Below are positions 54,097 through 63,945 of a stretch of 64,000 bases of DNA, piece by piece. Below the pieces are notes generated by a model, which made no database searches, had not been told where the DNA came from, and saw only the letters and a program-made list of their open reading frames with translations. The stretch lies in NCBI RefSeq assembly GCF_001761485.1, contig NC_090774.1, forward strand, positions 930,001 through 994,000, given 5' to 3'. A program made the position numbers and the translations under genes. The first letter of the stretch is position 1. The number at the start of each line of letters is the position of its first letter. This DNA is from Yarrowia lipolytica. Its lineage: Eukaryota > Ascomycota > Dipodascomycetes > Dipodascales.

Positions 54097-54740
54097 TATA
54101 AAATGGCCTAGTAATACGAGTATTGTGTATATGTGGTACAGTATGAAGTTGGACTTGTTCAGATATCCGACCCTGACTAACCCTGATTATAGCAAGCAAG
54201 TGACAAACGAGCTTTTACCAGACCTAGAGTTGCGCTGGAAGACACGTTGAAGTCCAATGAGCATCTTTTCGAAGGTGATACGGTTTGATATTGAGAGAAT
54301 ACTTGTTCAGGTACAGTTCAATATAGACATGCCATTTATCCCGCAAATTGGGTCAAATCGAGGTTACTCGTGGCACTGAAACCGAGTCTTGAATTGGAGA
54401 GAGGAATAGGGGGTTGATTAGAGTGATTTATTTGTACTTGATCAACCCGCTTGTATCAAAAAAAAAATCCAATCGTTCTTCTTTTTAGGAGTGATTTCAT
54501 TCATCTAGGTCGACTTTTTATGTGGATGACGATACAACTGTGCCATGTTGAAAAAGACAAAGAAATCGAATCTAACGAGCATATAGAAGCTCGCTGCTTG
54601 TACAGGCAAAGTACAAGTACTTTGATCAGAGCAGCTGATCTCATCCATATGTGGATCCATCTACATGTAGTAGGGCCGACAGACATGTCAGAGGTCGACT
54701 CATGATGCTCCCTAGCTTCAGTGTAAGACTAGATTTTTGA
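54097..54740 (+). ncRNA. Candidate telomerase RNA gene (ends approximate)
   Basis: At 54171-54186 lies CCCTGACTAACCCTGA, equal to 1.6 copies of the complement of the Yarrowia telomeric repeat TTAGTCAGGG, the expected size of a telomerase RNA template. The plus-strand transcript would be the C-rich one, as required. Nearby structure: TTGGACTT (54149-54156) pairs with AAGTCCAA (54250-54257) and closes a loop around the template. ATATTGA (54288-54294) pairs with TCAATAT (54318-54324). A TATAAAA box lies at 54097-54103 and an Sm-site-like ATTTTTGA at 54733-54740, the kind of site found near the 3' end of yeast telomerase RNAs. No protein gene competes for this interval. The ends are guesses: start after the TATA box or further upstream, end just after the Sm-like site. 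An interstitial telomere remnant is the alternative. Confidence 0.6.
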
Positions 54741-56353
54741 TTTGTCATCTAATTCCTTCCAATGAGTCGTTGTCATCAAAATCACTCTAACATTGTCTCA
54801 TTCTCCATACGGTCGTCATCACCAGATGGTCCATGCAGCTGGTGCGTCGATAATGCACTGATAAACCCAACCCGCAGAAAGGGGTCTAGTGATCTTACCG
54901 AGTCATGATACTCAACAAAAGCAGCCGTCATACCACCGGGAAGGTTGGAACACAGAGTGGCATGACAAAAGTACTCAAAAATAACTCAGACGTGCGTGAG
55001 AGTGAGAGAAGATGGAAAGCAGCTGAAGGAGTGACAGCTATTTATGTTTTGTTGTGGCTAAAACACATTTCGACGTCGACCCATCATGATTGTAGCACTC
55101 GATTACACAATAAAAAGAAATCCCGACCCTGTTTCTGGTATGCAGAGGGACGTAGAGTGCACTGACGGTGATACCGACGGGAAACTGTGCCTGAGAGCGC
55201 CGAGAAGGGCAACGAAAAAAGCTCTTGTGCGAGGAGACTATCGCGGAGGTCAATGTGCGGTACGAGTGGGGGCCGAGACTCACGAGAAGAAATAAACCTG
55301 CTCCCTCAAGAGCAACAGAGACACCAAGATATCACGTTTGAACTCCCGTGGTAGATAGCCTTGTCGATTTTGTCTCCATCACATCTGCAACCAGCTCTTC
55401 AATGTCTTCCCAATTTCGCCCTTCTGCACCTTTGTGGATCCATTCCTGGAGTAATTGTCCTGTATATACCATGGAATAGTTGTCCAGATCCTGGGAAAGA
55501 TTTACGTGACGATTCTGTAAAAGGTCCTTATGACAAACACTCGGCGACTTCGACTTAGACACCTTTACCGAGTATCCGACATTATTGAGGGAGAACCTGA
55601 AGTGCCAGTAGATTTATGGACCAGCAGATGATGGTTCAGAACTGAAGACACTGGCTACTAGCTACCCATTCATTTCATTCGTGCGAACCGCGTCTTAGTC
55701 AAAAAAACACAGGGCTCCTGTTGTATCATCGAGCGCCGGCTTGACACATGTTCGAGAGCTACTTTCTTCTGACCGCTCCGCCAGAGTGAGATCTTTTCGC
55801 AGCGTCTAAAAGGAAGTCCTGGAGCTCTTCTGAGACAATGAGAGCCCTAGGAGCTGTACCAATCACATTTTATGACAGTATACTCCGATCGAAAGTTGAT
55901 TTTTGAGCCTCTAACATGCCAGTGACAATCCTCCCCGTACTACTCCTTTGACAATAGAACGACTATCCCGATTTTTGCGACTTTTGTCATTCCTCCCGCT
56001 CGGATGATGAAGCATGAGCCGAAGTAAAAGTACCCAATCTGATCAAACTGGTACTTTTTCTGGTGTTGTGAGATAGTGATATTGTAGTCATAGTGATATT
56101 GAGGATATATATTCACGGTACAGGTTAGACAAACTGAAGGGAACAGACTGGCAAATTCGGGTCGACGTATCCTCTATACCATGTTACAGTCTATTGCCAG
56201 TGGCGACCTACAGCCCTGACCTGACGTACAGCCGGACGTACAGCCGGACGTACCGCGACTCGCTCCATCTCTTTATTCATTCGTTAATTACATTTTGCGG
56301 AATCATTATGATTCAGGTACCAATGGATACCGTTAGCTTTTGGGCCTCGTTTT
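54741..56353. other. Intergenic, nothing recognised
   Basis: No supported frame; CAGCCGGACGTA repeats 2.5 times near 56229-56252. A 76-codon minus frame at 55332-55562 has no ATG. Confidence 0.5.
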
Positions 56354-58456
56354 CTACCATGAGAAGGACTCCTCAAAGTAGTCCACTCGCTCGGACTTGG
56401 ACTCAATGTTGGCGCAAAGAGCCTGTCGGACGTCATCGTTCATGGCGGGAGGGCCACAGACTACAATGGCGGTAGAGCCGGGGCTCTCCTTGAGGTACTC
56501 GGGCAGCAGCTCGGCCATGTGGGGCCGGAAGTGCTGGATGTTGAGGTTATCTCTGTTGGAGGAGGTGATGGAGAGTTTTTCGGGAGACTTGGACTCGAGT
56601 TCGCAGGCCTCCTCGGCGAGCTCTTCAGCCAGACCTTCCTTCTTGTCGATCTTGGTGATGTAGAGGTTCACCCGGACTCGGGGGTCGGCCAGCAGGTACT
56701 CGAGCTCGTCTCCAAACCACTCGAGACACGAGTCGCCTCGCACGACCCAGGTGAAGATGATGCTCTTAGAAACGGAGTTGGCAACCACCTTCTGGGCGTA
56801 CGAGTAGGTGGCGGTGATTCCGATACCGCCGGCAATGTAGATGGAAGAGTCGTACTTGCCAACGGGGTGCTTGGCGCCATAGGGACCCTCGATCAGCATT
56901 TTCATGGGCCGGGCTCCACCGGCAGAAACGAGCCGGGTGACAATATCAAAGGTGATTCCATCCTTGGCCTTGAGAAGAATGGTCATATTGCCGTTCTTGC
57001 ACGCCTCAGGCGACTGGTAAATGGTGAAGGGATGAGACTCCCAGAACTTGTTGCCCGACAGGAAGTAGATGTAGACGTGGGCTCCGGGGTAGATTGACCA
57101 GAGTCTCGAACAGGGGATTTCAGCCTTGACAATGAGCTGTTCTCGGTCGACGAGAGTAAAGTCGCCAGTGACAATGCCTCCGCAGTAGGCAATTCGACAC
57201 ACTCGGATGATTCGGTCAAAGCCCCACACGGCAATGGTGGCCCAGACCCACTGCATCCAGCCAATGGTCCAGCAGTGGTACCAAAGACCGACGACAAAGA
57301 GAATACCGAAGACAATGTGCAACACCAGGAAGATCTCGTACCATCGGGATCGGAACACGTGCATGGCCTGCAACAACATGAGAGAGCCGGCAATGGTGGC
57401 CACTGTTCCCAGCACCCAGTAGAGCTCGGCAGCGTCTCGTGCCAGCGAATGACGACACATCCAGGTCCAGATACACGAGTGGATGATGGCGTAGATCATC
57501 ATGACTCGAGAAGTCCATCGATGGTAGACGTTGAAGGTGTCGAAGGACCAGCCGGTGAGCCACATGAGCAGGTTGTTTCTTCCAGCAAACAGAAATACGA
57601 TAGGGGCCTGGGTAAAGGACATGATTCCTGTTCTGTCGGCAACAAACGCCTCCAGCTGAGCTCCCCACGGACCGGCCTCCTCGTAGTCGTCATCGAAAGG
57701 GTAGGAGGGGAAACAGAGCACGAAGGCCATGATCAAGTACCCCAGAACAACCAGCGACTGGATTCGAGTGGGAGAAGCCATCTTGAGAGGATCCCAGCCC
57801 ATTGGCTGAGAGTGCTTGTAACCAAACAGAGCCGGCAGAGACACGTACTTTCGGAACTTGTTGAAGCCGACCTTCTTGTACACACTGAATAGAGCGTGCT
57901 GAGAGAAGTTGATGATTGTTCCAATAACGAACACCAGGGCCCAGTAGGCCAGCAGAGCCACTCCGTAGTACGACGCGTAATCTAGGGCAACGTAGTGAGG
58001 TTTGACCTCCTCGTACTCCTCCTCCCAATGTTCTCGGTCAAACGGGACGGGAAGATAGAGGATTTCGGTGGGATCTTCGGGTTCAACGGCAATTTTAGTG
58101 GCGTTAGCAAGCCACTCATCGGTCATCTCCAGAGTCAGGTAGTTAGGACAGCCCTGGATGATCTGTTTTCGCACCTGGGTATGGTAGTGTTCAGGCTCAA
58201 TGGCCCCCTGATAACAGAGCAGTTTACTCTGGATGAAGGGCATGACCTTGCAGTACTCCTCGAGAATCTGCTTTCTGGACTTGACAGTGCTACTGTCAAA
58301 CTTGGGGAAGTTGAACTTGTAGTGACCTCCAATCAGATGGTCACAGCCCAGCGCAGCCCAGTAGGGCTTGTTGTTGAGCGAGTCCTGGCGTCGGTAGGTC
58401 TTTGCTGACGCAGACGAGGCACTTAGAAAAGTGACCAGCACCGTGGAGACTTTCAT
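56354..58456 (-). CDS. Ferric/cupric reductase, FRE family
   Basis: A 700-aa plasma-membrane flavocytochrome that passes electrons from NADPH through FAD and two hemes to extracellular Fe3+ or Cu2+. A signal peptide (MKVSTVLVTFLSASSASA) and a Cys-containing extracellular domain precede the ferric-reductase membrane domain. Heme-ligand histidines are seen in VYHRWTSR, AIIHSCIW, LVLHIVFG and LWYHCW. The FAD motif ESHPFTIYQSP, the NADPH motifs GGIGITATYSYAQ and VVCGPPAMNDDVR, and the family end YFEESFSW are all present. Two membrane helices lie before and several inside the domain. It is intact and unspliced with a TATA box 52 nt upstream. By family it feeds high-affinity iron uptake; which paralogue is unknown. 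Confidence 0.95.
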   Translation of the reverse strand: MKVSTVLVTFLSASSASAKTYRRQDSLNNKPYWAALGCDHLIGGHYKFNFPKFDSSTVKSRKQILEEYCKVMPFIQSKLLCYQGAIEPEHYHTQVRKQIIQGCPNYLTLEMTDEWLANATKIAVEPEDPTEILYLPVPFDREHWEEEYEEVKPHYVALDYASYYGVALLAYWALVFVIGTIINFSQHALFSVYKKVGFNKFRKYVSLPALFGYKHSQPMGWDPLKMASPTRIQSLVVLGYLIMAFVLCFPSYPFDDDYEEAGPWGAQLEAFVADRTGIMSFTQAPIVFLFAGRNNLLMWLTGWSFDTFNVYHRWTSRVMMIYAIIHSCIWTWMCRHSLARDAAELYWVLGTVATIAGSLMLLQAMHVFRSRWYEIFLVLHIVFGILFVVGLWYHCWTIGWMQWVWATIAVWGFDRIIRVCRIAYCGGIVTGDFTLVDREQLIVKAEIPCSRLWSIYPGAHVYIYFLSGNKFWESHPFTIYQSPEACKNGNMTILLKAKDGITFDIVTRLVSAGGARPMKMLIEGPYGAKHPVGKYDSSIYIAGGIGITATYSYAQKVVANSVSKSIIFTWVVRGDSCLEWFGDELEYLLADPRVRVNLYITKIDKKEGLAEELAEEACELESKSPEKLSITSSNRDNLNIQHFRPHMAELLPEYLKESPGSTAIVVCGPPAMNDDVRQALCANIESKSERVDYFEESFSW

Positions 58457-58507
58457 GGTAGGCGATTGAGCAGATGAGGTTCGCCGTAGATCATCTTATC
58501 CATCGTC

Positions 58508-58515
58508 TTTATATC
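58508..58515 (-). promoter_or_regulatory. TATA box of the ferric reductase gene
   Basis: GATATAAA on the minus strand, 52 nt before the ATG. Confidence 0.6.
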
Positions 58516-60244
58516 TGTTTGCATGGACTGATGCCAAGAAGGGAAAACCGGGCGAGACCGCTTGAAATTTCACCTCTGCCAAGAAAAGGGCCTCCGATAT
58601 GACTTCCGTCAAGCGCAATGTGGACAAAGACCCTGGCCGGTGCCAATCATGGAATCGCTCCGAGATGCAGATGTATGCAAGCTCCTAATCAGATCCAGTC
58701 GGACATTTCACATAGAAAACGAACAAAGAAGATGAAAGGAAAACAGAGGATATGAATAGAATCCTCTGATCGAGATCTTTCCATCGGTACCAATAACTAA
58801 GTCGAAAAGTGGCCAGCTCGAAAGATGATCCGACTTGGTCTTGAACTCAAAACTTACCAACATTTGAAAAAAATTATATAAAAAAATACTGATTGACAGA
58901 TTAACACCTCCTTAGATTGGCGATTAGTGCAATGATGGAAGAGCTTGGCACACTAATGGCTTGATTACACGATACAGTGACTTTCCTTACCCAGCAACTT
59001 TTCAACCGTTGTCTTTGTTCAGATCAGACACGGTCCACTACTGCGCACCGAGCAGGTAATTAACAACAGTATATATCCACCAACCGGCACGCCAAGAAGC
59101 TCAGATGTCGCACCAAACCCGCCCAGTCTGGTTACAACTTCCCTGGTAGGTGCTGGTTTGAGTTGATTGGACGGGGGTCATCTGTGCATGTGCCGAGGCA
59201 GGTAGTGTAGGTAGTGTAGTGTCTTGTAGATCTCTATTCCATCTGATAAGCTGAAGAAGTTGTATGAGCTGGATTTCAAGTACAGTAGAGATGGAGTCAG
59301 ATGGAATAACCAGCACAATGAGTTCGATTCAATGCTCTCACTTTGCTGCAACAAGTTTTCCATCTTTTCCATCTACAAAAGATTTGATTGATAACTTTTC
59401 ATCCAAACTTTAGGACGACTGAAACAAGCCCGCGCAAACAATGCTTGAAGCAGAAGTAATAACCGAGTCGAGAGATGGTATGCGATCCGGCAGGAGAACA
59501 AGAAAAACCACCGTTAGGAACATGCTTCTTCTGCTCAAGCCGTACCTTCCAGAGCAAAATACGACATGTGCTCACGTGTCTTGTCCGAACGAGCTTTTGT
59601 GAAGAAGAGCCCAAGCTTTTCACGAACCCTTCAAGCTCGTACTTCCAGGAACCCCCTTGTCTTGGCCTCGTCCTCGTCTTGGCAAAAGGAGCGCCTCCTC
59701 CATGCGGAACGTTTGGTCGAGACGGATTGAGTTCAAACAGGCGAGAAAGTGAAATTCTGCAACTTTTAACCACTTCAGACAGAAAGGAAGCGCGTCGAAC
59801 AGCGGATTCGGCGATCAAAGCAACCCCAGTACTTGAACACATCCAAAAGCCGCCCTTTATTGGCCAAAACCGCCCTTTATTGCAAAAAAGCCGCCCTTCA
59901 TTGGCTGCAGCCCGGTCCATCTCCGGGGTTTCGAACAAACGTCAATTCCCGGGTAAACGGCACTGTAGATGAAGCGGTAGATTTATGGAAAAAGAAACGA
60001 CTGAGGAATCAGACGACCCGGAAGCTGCTGTTCTTGGCGGTAACGGAAACAATTTATATCTACGAGCATTATCGTGCAATTGGTACGGTTAGTGGAAGAT
60101 CAAACTGGTAAAACAGCTCATTTATACATCGATGGGCAGATTACAAGGCCGGAAATACATCGATATCCATCATAGTCACCTCCTCAAATCCTTTATTTTG
60201 GATACTAGTTCGCACCAAGCGCCTCTCAAGATCTTTATGGAGCC
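58516..60244. other. Intergenic with three direct repeats
   Basis: Overlapping frames on both strands at 59399-59972 show no family. Three copies of AAARCCGCCCTTTATTGG-like sequence lie at 59845-59905. Confidence 0.5.
59845..59905. repeat. Three direct repeats of about 20 bp around CCGCCCTTTATTG
   Basis: Copies begin near 59846, 59865 and 59886; the third has CTTCATTGG. Confidence 0.85.
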
Positions 60245-60252
60245 AAAAAAAA
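60245..60252 (-). terminator. Pol III terminator of the tRNA-5S unit
   Basis: A T8 run on the minus strand directly after the 5S 3' end. No T-run separates the tRNA from the 5S. Confidence 0.85.
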
Positions 60253-60371
60253 GATTACAGCACCCAGGATTCTCGTATGGTCTCCCACTACAATACTAAC
60301 TGGGCTCTCTGGTGCTTGACTATGGCTGATCGGACGGGAAGCCGTATTTTCACCAGGATATGGCCGTAACC
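60253..60371 (-). rRNA. 5S ribosomal RNA, downstream half of a dicistronic unit
   Basis: 119 nt. Helix I GGTTACGGC pairs fully with GCTGTAATC at the 3' end, allowing two G-U pairs. All conserved 5S blocks are present (GTCCGATCAGCC, AAGCACCAGAG, GTGGGAGACCATACGAG). It starts only 4 nt after the tRNA-Asp 3' end. This is the tRNA-5S dicistronic arrangement described for Yarrowia, where transcription starts from the tRNA promoter and RNase Z-type processing frees the 5S. Confidence 0.97.
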
Positions 60372-60375
60372 TAAC

Positions 60376-60466
60376 CTCCGCAACGGAGAATTGAACTCCG
60401 GTCCCCCGCGTGCTGAACTTTAAATGTTCTGACAGGCGGAAATTCTAGCCACTAAACTATTGCGGA
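60376..60466 (-). tRNA. tRNA-Asp(GTC) with a 19-nt intron, dicistronic with 5S rRNA
   Basis: Acceptor TCCGCAA / TTGCGGA with discriminator G at 60376, as expected for Asp. D-arm GTTTAGTGGCTAGAAT. Anticodon stem TCCGC / GCGGG. The loop CTGTCA...C gives anticodon GTC. T-arm CGGAG-TTCAATT-CTCCG. The intron (60411-60429) sits after position 37. The gene precedes the 5S by 4 nt on the same strand. Confidence 0.95.
60411..60429 (-). other. tRNA-Asp intron
   Basis: 19 nt between tRNA positions 37 and 38. Removing it restores a 7-nt anticodon loop and a 5-bp stem. Confidence 0.85.
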
Positions 60467-60881
60467 TTGTGTGGTGGTAAAATATCGTTGAAACACTAGA
60501 TTCGGCCATTCAAATCACGTGACCTAAAAATTCAGGATAGAAAAGAATATCCCATTTATGGATGCTATGAAGGCATTGTGCCTATATAATTGGTAACTGG
60601 AGAGAGAGAATGAAGAGGACAATGTGATGAAACTAACTATCATCCTTCTGGGTCTTTTCATCTTGTGTTATGAGAACGACAGAAAGACGGTTCTGTAAAA
60701 TCCTGTGTTATGGAGCTGGACATTGATATACGCCTATGGGGTTCATAAGGAGCTCATCGGGTAGTGTGACAGTTTTTAAGACAGGATCAGCTTCAGCAAG
60801 TCATCTCTTGAACTTATCGTATCCCAATACACACTACTATAACCCACGATACCGTGATACTGCTGCATATATTCAATACAT

Positions 60882-62417
60882 TTACTTTGTTTTCTTCTCC
60901 CCGTTACCAATCACAATGGCGTTCTTGTCGATCCATCGAGCTCGCAGCCAAGCGGTCAGCTGAGACCAGGGGTAGGTGGTGGCGTTTCTGCCGTTATCAG
61001 CCAGGTACCATGACTGGCAGCCTCCCTGTTGCAACAGACCCTGGGCATGGGAAGAATCCACATCATGAATCCACCGGTCGTAGGCCTCGGCTCGCACTCC
61101 AATGTAGTCTGTTTCACCCGAAATGAGCTTCTTGACACCCACGGACTCGCAGAACTTGATGGCGTTCTCGATGGCAAACAGCACCGAGTTATGTCCGGTG
61201 GCAGAGTTGGGTCCAAAGATGAGGAAATTGTTGGGGAAGTTGGGAACCAGGACGGTCTCATAGGCAGAAACTCGTCCGTTGGCCCAGAAGTCTTCCAGGC
61301 TGACTCCATGTTCGCCGATGAAGGGAATGTTAGTAAAGCCTCCACTAAGATCAAAGCCCGTGGCATCAATGATGATGTCGGCTGGGTAAGAGTTGCCGTC
61401 CTTGGTGATCACCTTGTTGGACTCAACCTTGACGACCCGGTCGAATGTCAGCTCCATGTTTGGGTTATTGAGTGCAGGCCCCAGGTATCCGCAGTCGAAG
61501 ATGAGTCGTTTGCACGCAAACTCGTAGTCGGGCTTAAGGACCTTCCAGTACTTTTCGGGAGATTTCTTTCGGATATTTTGAGTCGCGTGATGGGCTCGAA
61601 TTCGTCGGATAAAGGTGCCCAACCAGCCCTTCTTAAACATGGGATAGGCGGCCTCAATGACAAAGAAGACAATGGTGCGCAAAAGATGGAGCACAAACGG
61701 GAACCGGGTGAAAATGAAACGGGTGATTCGTCCGGGCACAAACTCGGGACGAGGAGTGATCCACTGTGGAGTTCGAGCAAACTGGGTGAGAGTCTTTGTC
61801 TGGTCATGAATAGCCGCAATTACCTGGATGGCAGAACATCCGTTGCCGATAACAACGACATTCTTGTTGGTGTAGTCGACAGAATGGTCCCATCGGGCTG
61901 TGTGCATCACAGGTCCCTTAAAGTCGGTGTACAGACCCTCAATCTGCACGCGGTTGGGCTCCACAAGTCCGCCCTTGCATGTGAACAGGACGCGACACTT
62001 GTGCACCCACTTCTTGCCGGTTTCGAGAGATCGCACGTTCACATACCACAACTTCTCGTCAGCATTCCACTTGCAGCCCTCGATTTCCGTACGGAAAGTC
62101 GCCATGTGCCGCAACTCGTACTTGGCCACCAGCTTCTGGATGTAGTCGTAGATCTCGTCTCTGGGAGGGAAGGCCTTGCTCCAATCGCCCTTGGGGTCGC
62201 TTGTGAGACAGTACCAGATGGCAGGAATGTCCGATCCACAGCCAGGGTACGTGTTGGCCGCCCAGGTTCCTCCCCAAGAGTGATCTCGATCATAGAGATG
62301 GAAGTCGGCCTCGTTCCAGGAGGTTCTGAGCTTGATGGAGGTGGCGAGGCCGGAAAACCCGGTGCCGAGAATCAACACGTTGGAAAACAACGATCCGTCT
62401 GCAAATACTGTCGACAT
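60882..62417 (-). CDS. Baeyer-Villiger-type flavin monooxygenase
   Basis: A 511-aa class B flavoprotein monooxygenase. The N-terminal FAD motif is LGTGFSGLA (G18, G20, G23), followed by the YDRDHSWGGTWAANTYPGCGSDIPA block typical of Baeyer-Villiger enzymes. The fingerprint FKGPVMHTARWDHSV fits FxGxxxHxxxW. The NADPH motif VIGNGCSAIQ and the late IIDATGFD are present. Such enzymes insert oxygen next to ketones or oxidise S/N centres using NADPH and O2; the substrate is unknown. A hydrophobic stretch (FPFVLHLLRTIVFFVIEAAYPMF) near residues 240-262 suggests membrane association. A TATA box (CATATAAA) lies 31 nt before the ATG. It is intact and unspliced. Confidence 0.93.
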   Translation of the reverse strand: MSTVFADGSLFSNVLILGTGFSGLATSIKLRTSWNEADFHLYDRDHSWGGTWAANTYPGCGSDIPAIWYCLTSDPKGDWSKAFPPRDEIYDYIQKLVAKYELRHMATFRTEIEGCKWNADEKLWYVNVRSLETGKKWVHKCRVLFTCKGGLVEPNRVQIEGLYTDFKGPVMHTARWDHSVDYTNKNVVVIGNGCSAIQVIAAIHDQTKTLTQFARTPQWITPRPEFVPGRITRFIFTRFPFVLHLLRTIVFFVIEAAYPMFKKGWLGTFIRRIRAHHATQNIRKKSPEKYWKVLKPDYEFACKRLIFDCGYLGPALNNPNMELTFDRVVKVESNKVITKDGNSYPADIIIDATGFDLSGGFTNIPFIGEHGVSLEDFWANGRVSAYETVLVPNFPNNFLIFGPNSATGHNSVLFAIENAIKFCESVGVKKLISGETDYIGVRAEAYDRWIHDVDSSHAQGLLQQGGCQSWYLADNGRNATTYPWSQLTAWLRARWIDKNAIVIGNGEKKTK

Positions 62418-62447
62418 GTTGCTGATTATGAAAGGGATACAGCAGGG

Positions 62448-62455
62448 TTTATATG
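62448..62455 (-). promoter_or_regulatory. TATA box of the monooxygenase gene
   Basis: CATATAAA on the minus strand, 31 nt before the ATG. This is close, so the leader must be very short. Confidence 0.5.
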
Positions 62456-63814
62456 GGTGATGGATGGCGTACTTGAGCTTAACCAGCGAGGGGAAAGAGT
62501 TACCCGGAGATGGAGGGCCCGAGGGGGGGTCATATATGTATCGGTCGACGCAGAATAAGCACGCGAATCGATTGCCGTTGTCAGATTTGCTCTACCATTT
62601 GAATTCCGCACAAGATAACCAATCTCCGACATATGCACTTAATAAGCACGTGAAAAGTACCCCCCAGACGACGCTAAAAATCAACGGCCTGGAACAACAC
62701 GAGTTGGGACAATGCCCATTTGCCGCCTAAACGTTAATATATTACCCCAGACGCGCCAAACATGGGTATTCCTCAACCTCATCGGGTTTAATAGGCTTTT
62801 GGACAAGTCTCAAGTCGGATATACGGAAGGAATCTCCACAGCGGTTGGTAGTGGGCCATTCAGAATTTTTAAAGAGAAAATCAATCCACGACATCAAGAC
62901 CAACTAAACTCGCTTTTCAGAATCCCGCTATCTTTCCTGGAACACGCTCTAAAACCCAGCCCTTGTTCGCACACCCACTTTCACGTTGCTGCTTAAACTT
63001 CGACCAAACATGTTGGGTCATTTGGTGAGCTGGTTATCAGACAAGGTGTGAAAGAAGAAAAAACGGCCTAACTGGGGAAAAAAAATTCTCCCACGGTCAA
63101 AAAGCCACCCCCGCTATTTCGAACCCCGGGGCGCCGTTATATCCCGGTCACGTGACCCGAAATAAACCCAAATAACCCCCGTCGATGCGCTCGAGTCGTC
63201 CAAGTCTAAAGTTTTTCAACCCACCGTTGAGCCCCGCTTCGCTACTTCGTCATCCCCACTCACCCCAAAACTTTACCTCGGCTCAACATGAAAATGTACA
63301 ATGTGGTGTGACGGACAGACAAACAAATAGAAAACTAAACCACCAACGACCAACCTTGTGCCACCAGGCCAATCACGTGACGATAGGGCTTGTGGGCTGG
63401 TCGGTTACTGGCTGTCGTACTCTGTCAGGAACGATCCCAGGCACGTGCAGCAAACATGCATGATCTGCTCAACAAAAATTTAATGAAAAATGTAGGAATC
63501 TGCGTGGGGCAAAGAGGTCATGTGACCGAACCACAAGGTGACAAGGTGGGGGGGGGGGGCTGTGCATGGGGGTTTGGAGATAGATGCGACCGTTGAATCA
63601 CGTGTACGACGATAATGAGAAGAGTCGGACTTTCGAATGGTCCCGAAATTTGGGTCGTATTAATAGATTGAGATTTAAAAGCGTCAACAGGCATCGAACT
63701 CGCTAGCATCAAGTGTCGAGTGTGGTAGTTGGATGAGTTTGATTCTCAAGTAAAATATCAGTAAATCACTGATCACTGATAGAACCGTTACTTGATGTTT
63801 CCCTCTGATCTGGT
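62456..63814. other. Intergenic, nothing recognised
   Basis: CACGTG sites near 62648, 63149, 63375 and 63600, and a G12 run at 63548-63559. No supported gene. Confidence 0.5.
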
Positions 63815-63826
63815 AAAATAATAAAA

Positions 63827-63874
<48 letters not shown>

Positions 63875-63945
63875 AAATAAATAAAATAATAAATAAATAA
63901 ATAAATAAAAAATAAATAATAAATAAATAAATAAATAATAAATAT
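63815..63945. repeat. TAAA microsatellite
   Basis: About 130 bp of AAATAAAT repeats with occasional one-base slips. The overlapping Tyr/Leu/Phe/Ile-rich frames are artefacts of it. Confidence 0.97.

Noticed and set aside
55332-55562. 76-codon minus-strand frame with a protein-like end
   Set aside because: It opens with GTG, and no ATG or splice site supports it.
59399-59972. Overlapping frames of 179 and 165 codons on opposite strands
   Set aside because: Neither has a family signature; direct repeats lie inside.
61029-62558. 509-codon open frame on the plus strand
   Set aside because: It lies antisense to the monooxygenase and is its codon-bias shadow. It has no domain, and its Gly/Val/Glu/Asp-rich composition is typical of such shadows.
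63681-63725. tRNA-like GAGTTCGATGCC word on the minus strand
   Set aside because: No acceptor or anticodon stem can be formed around it.
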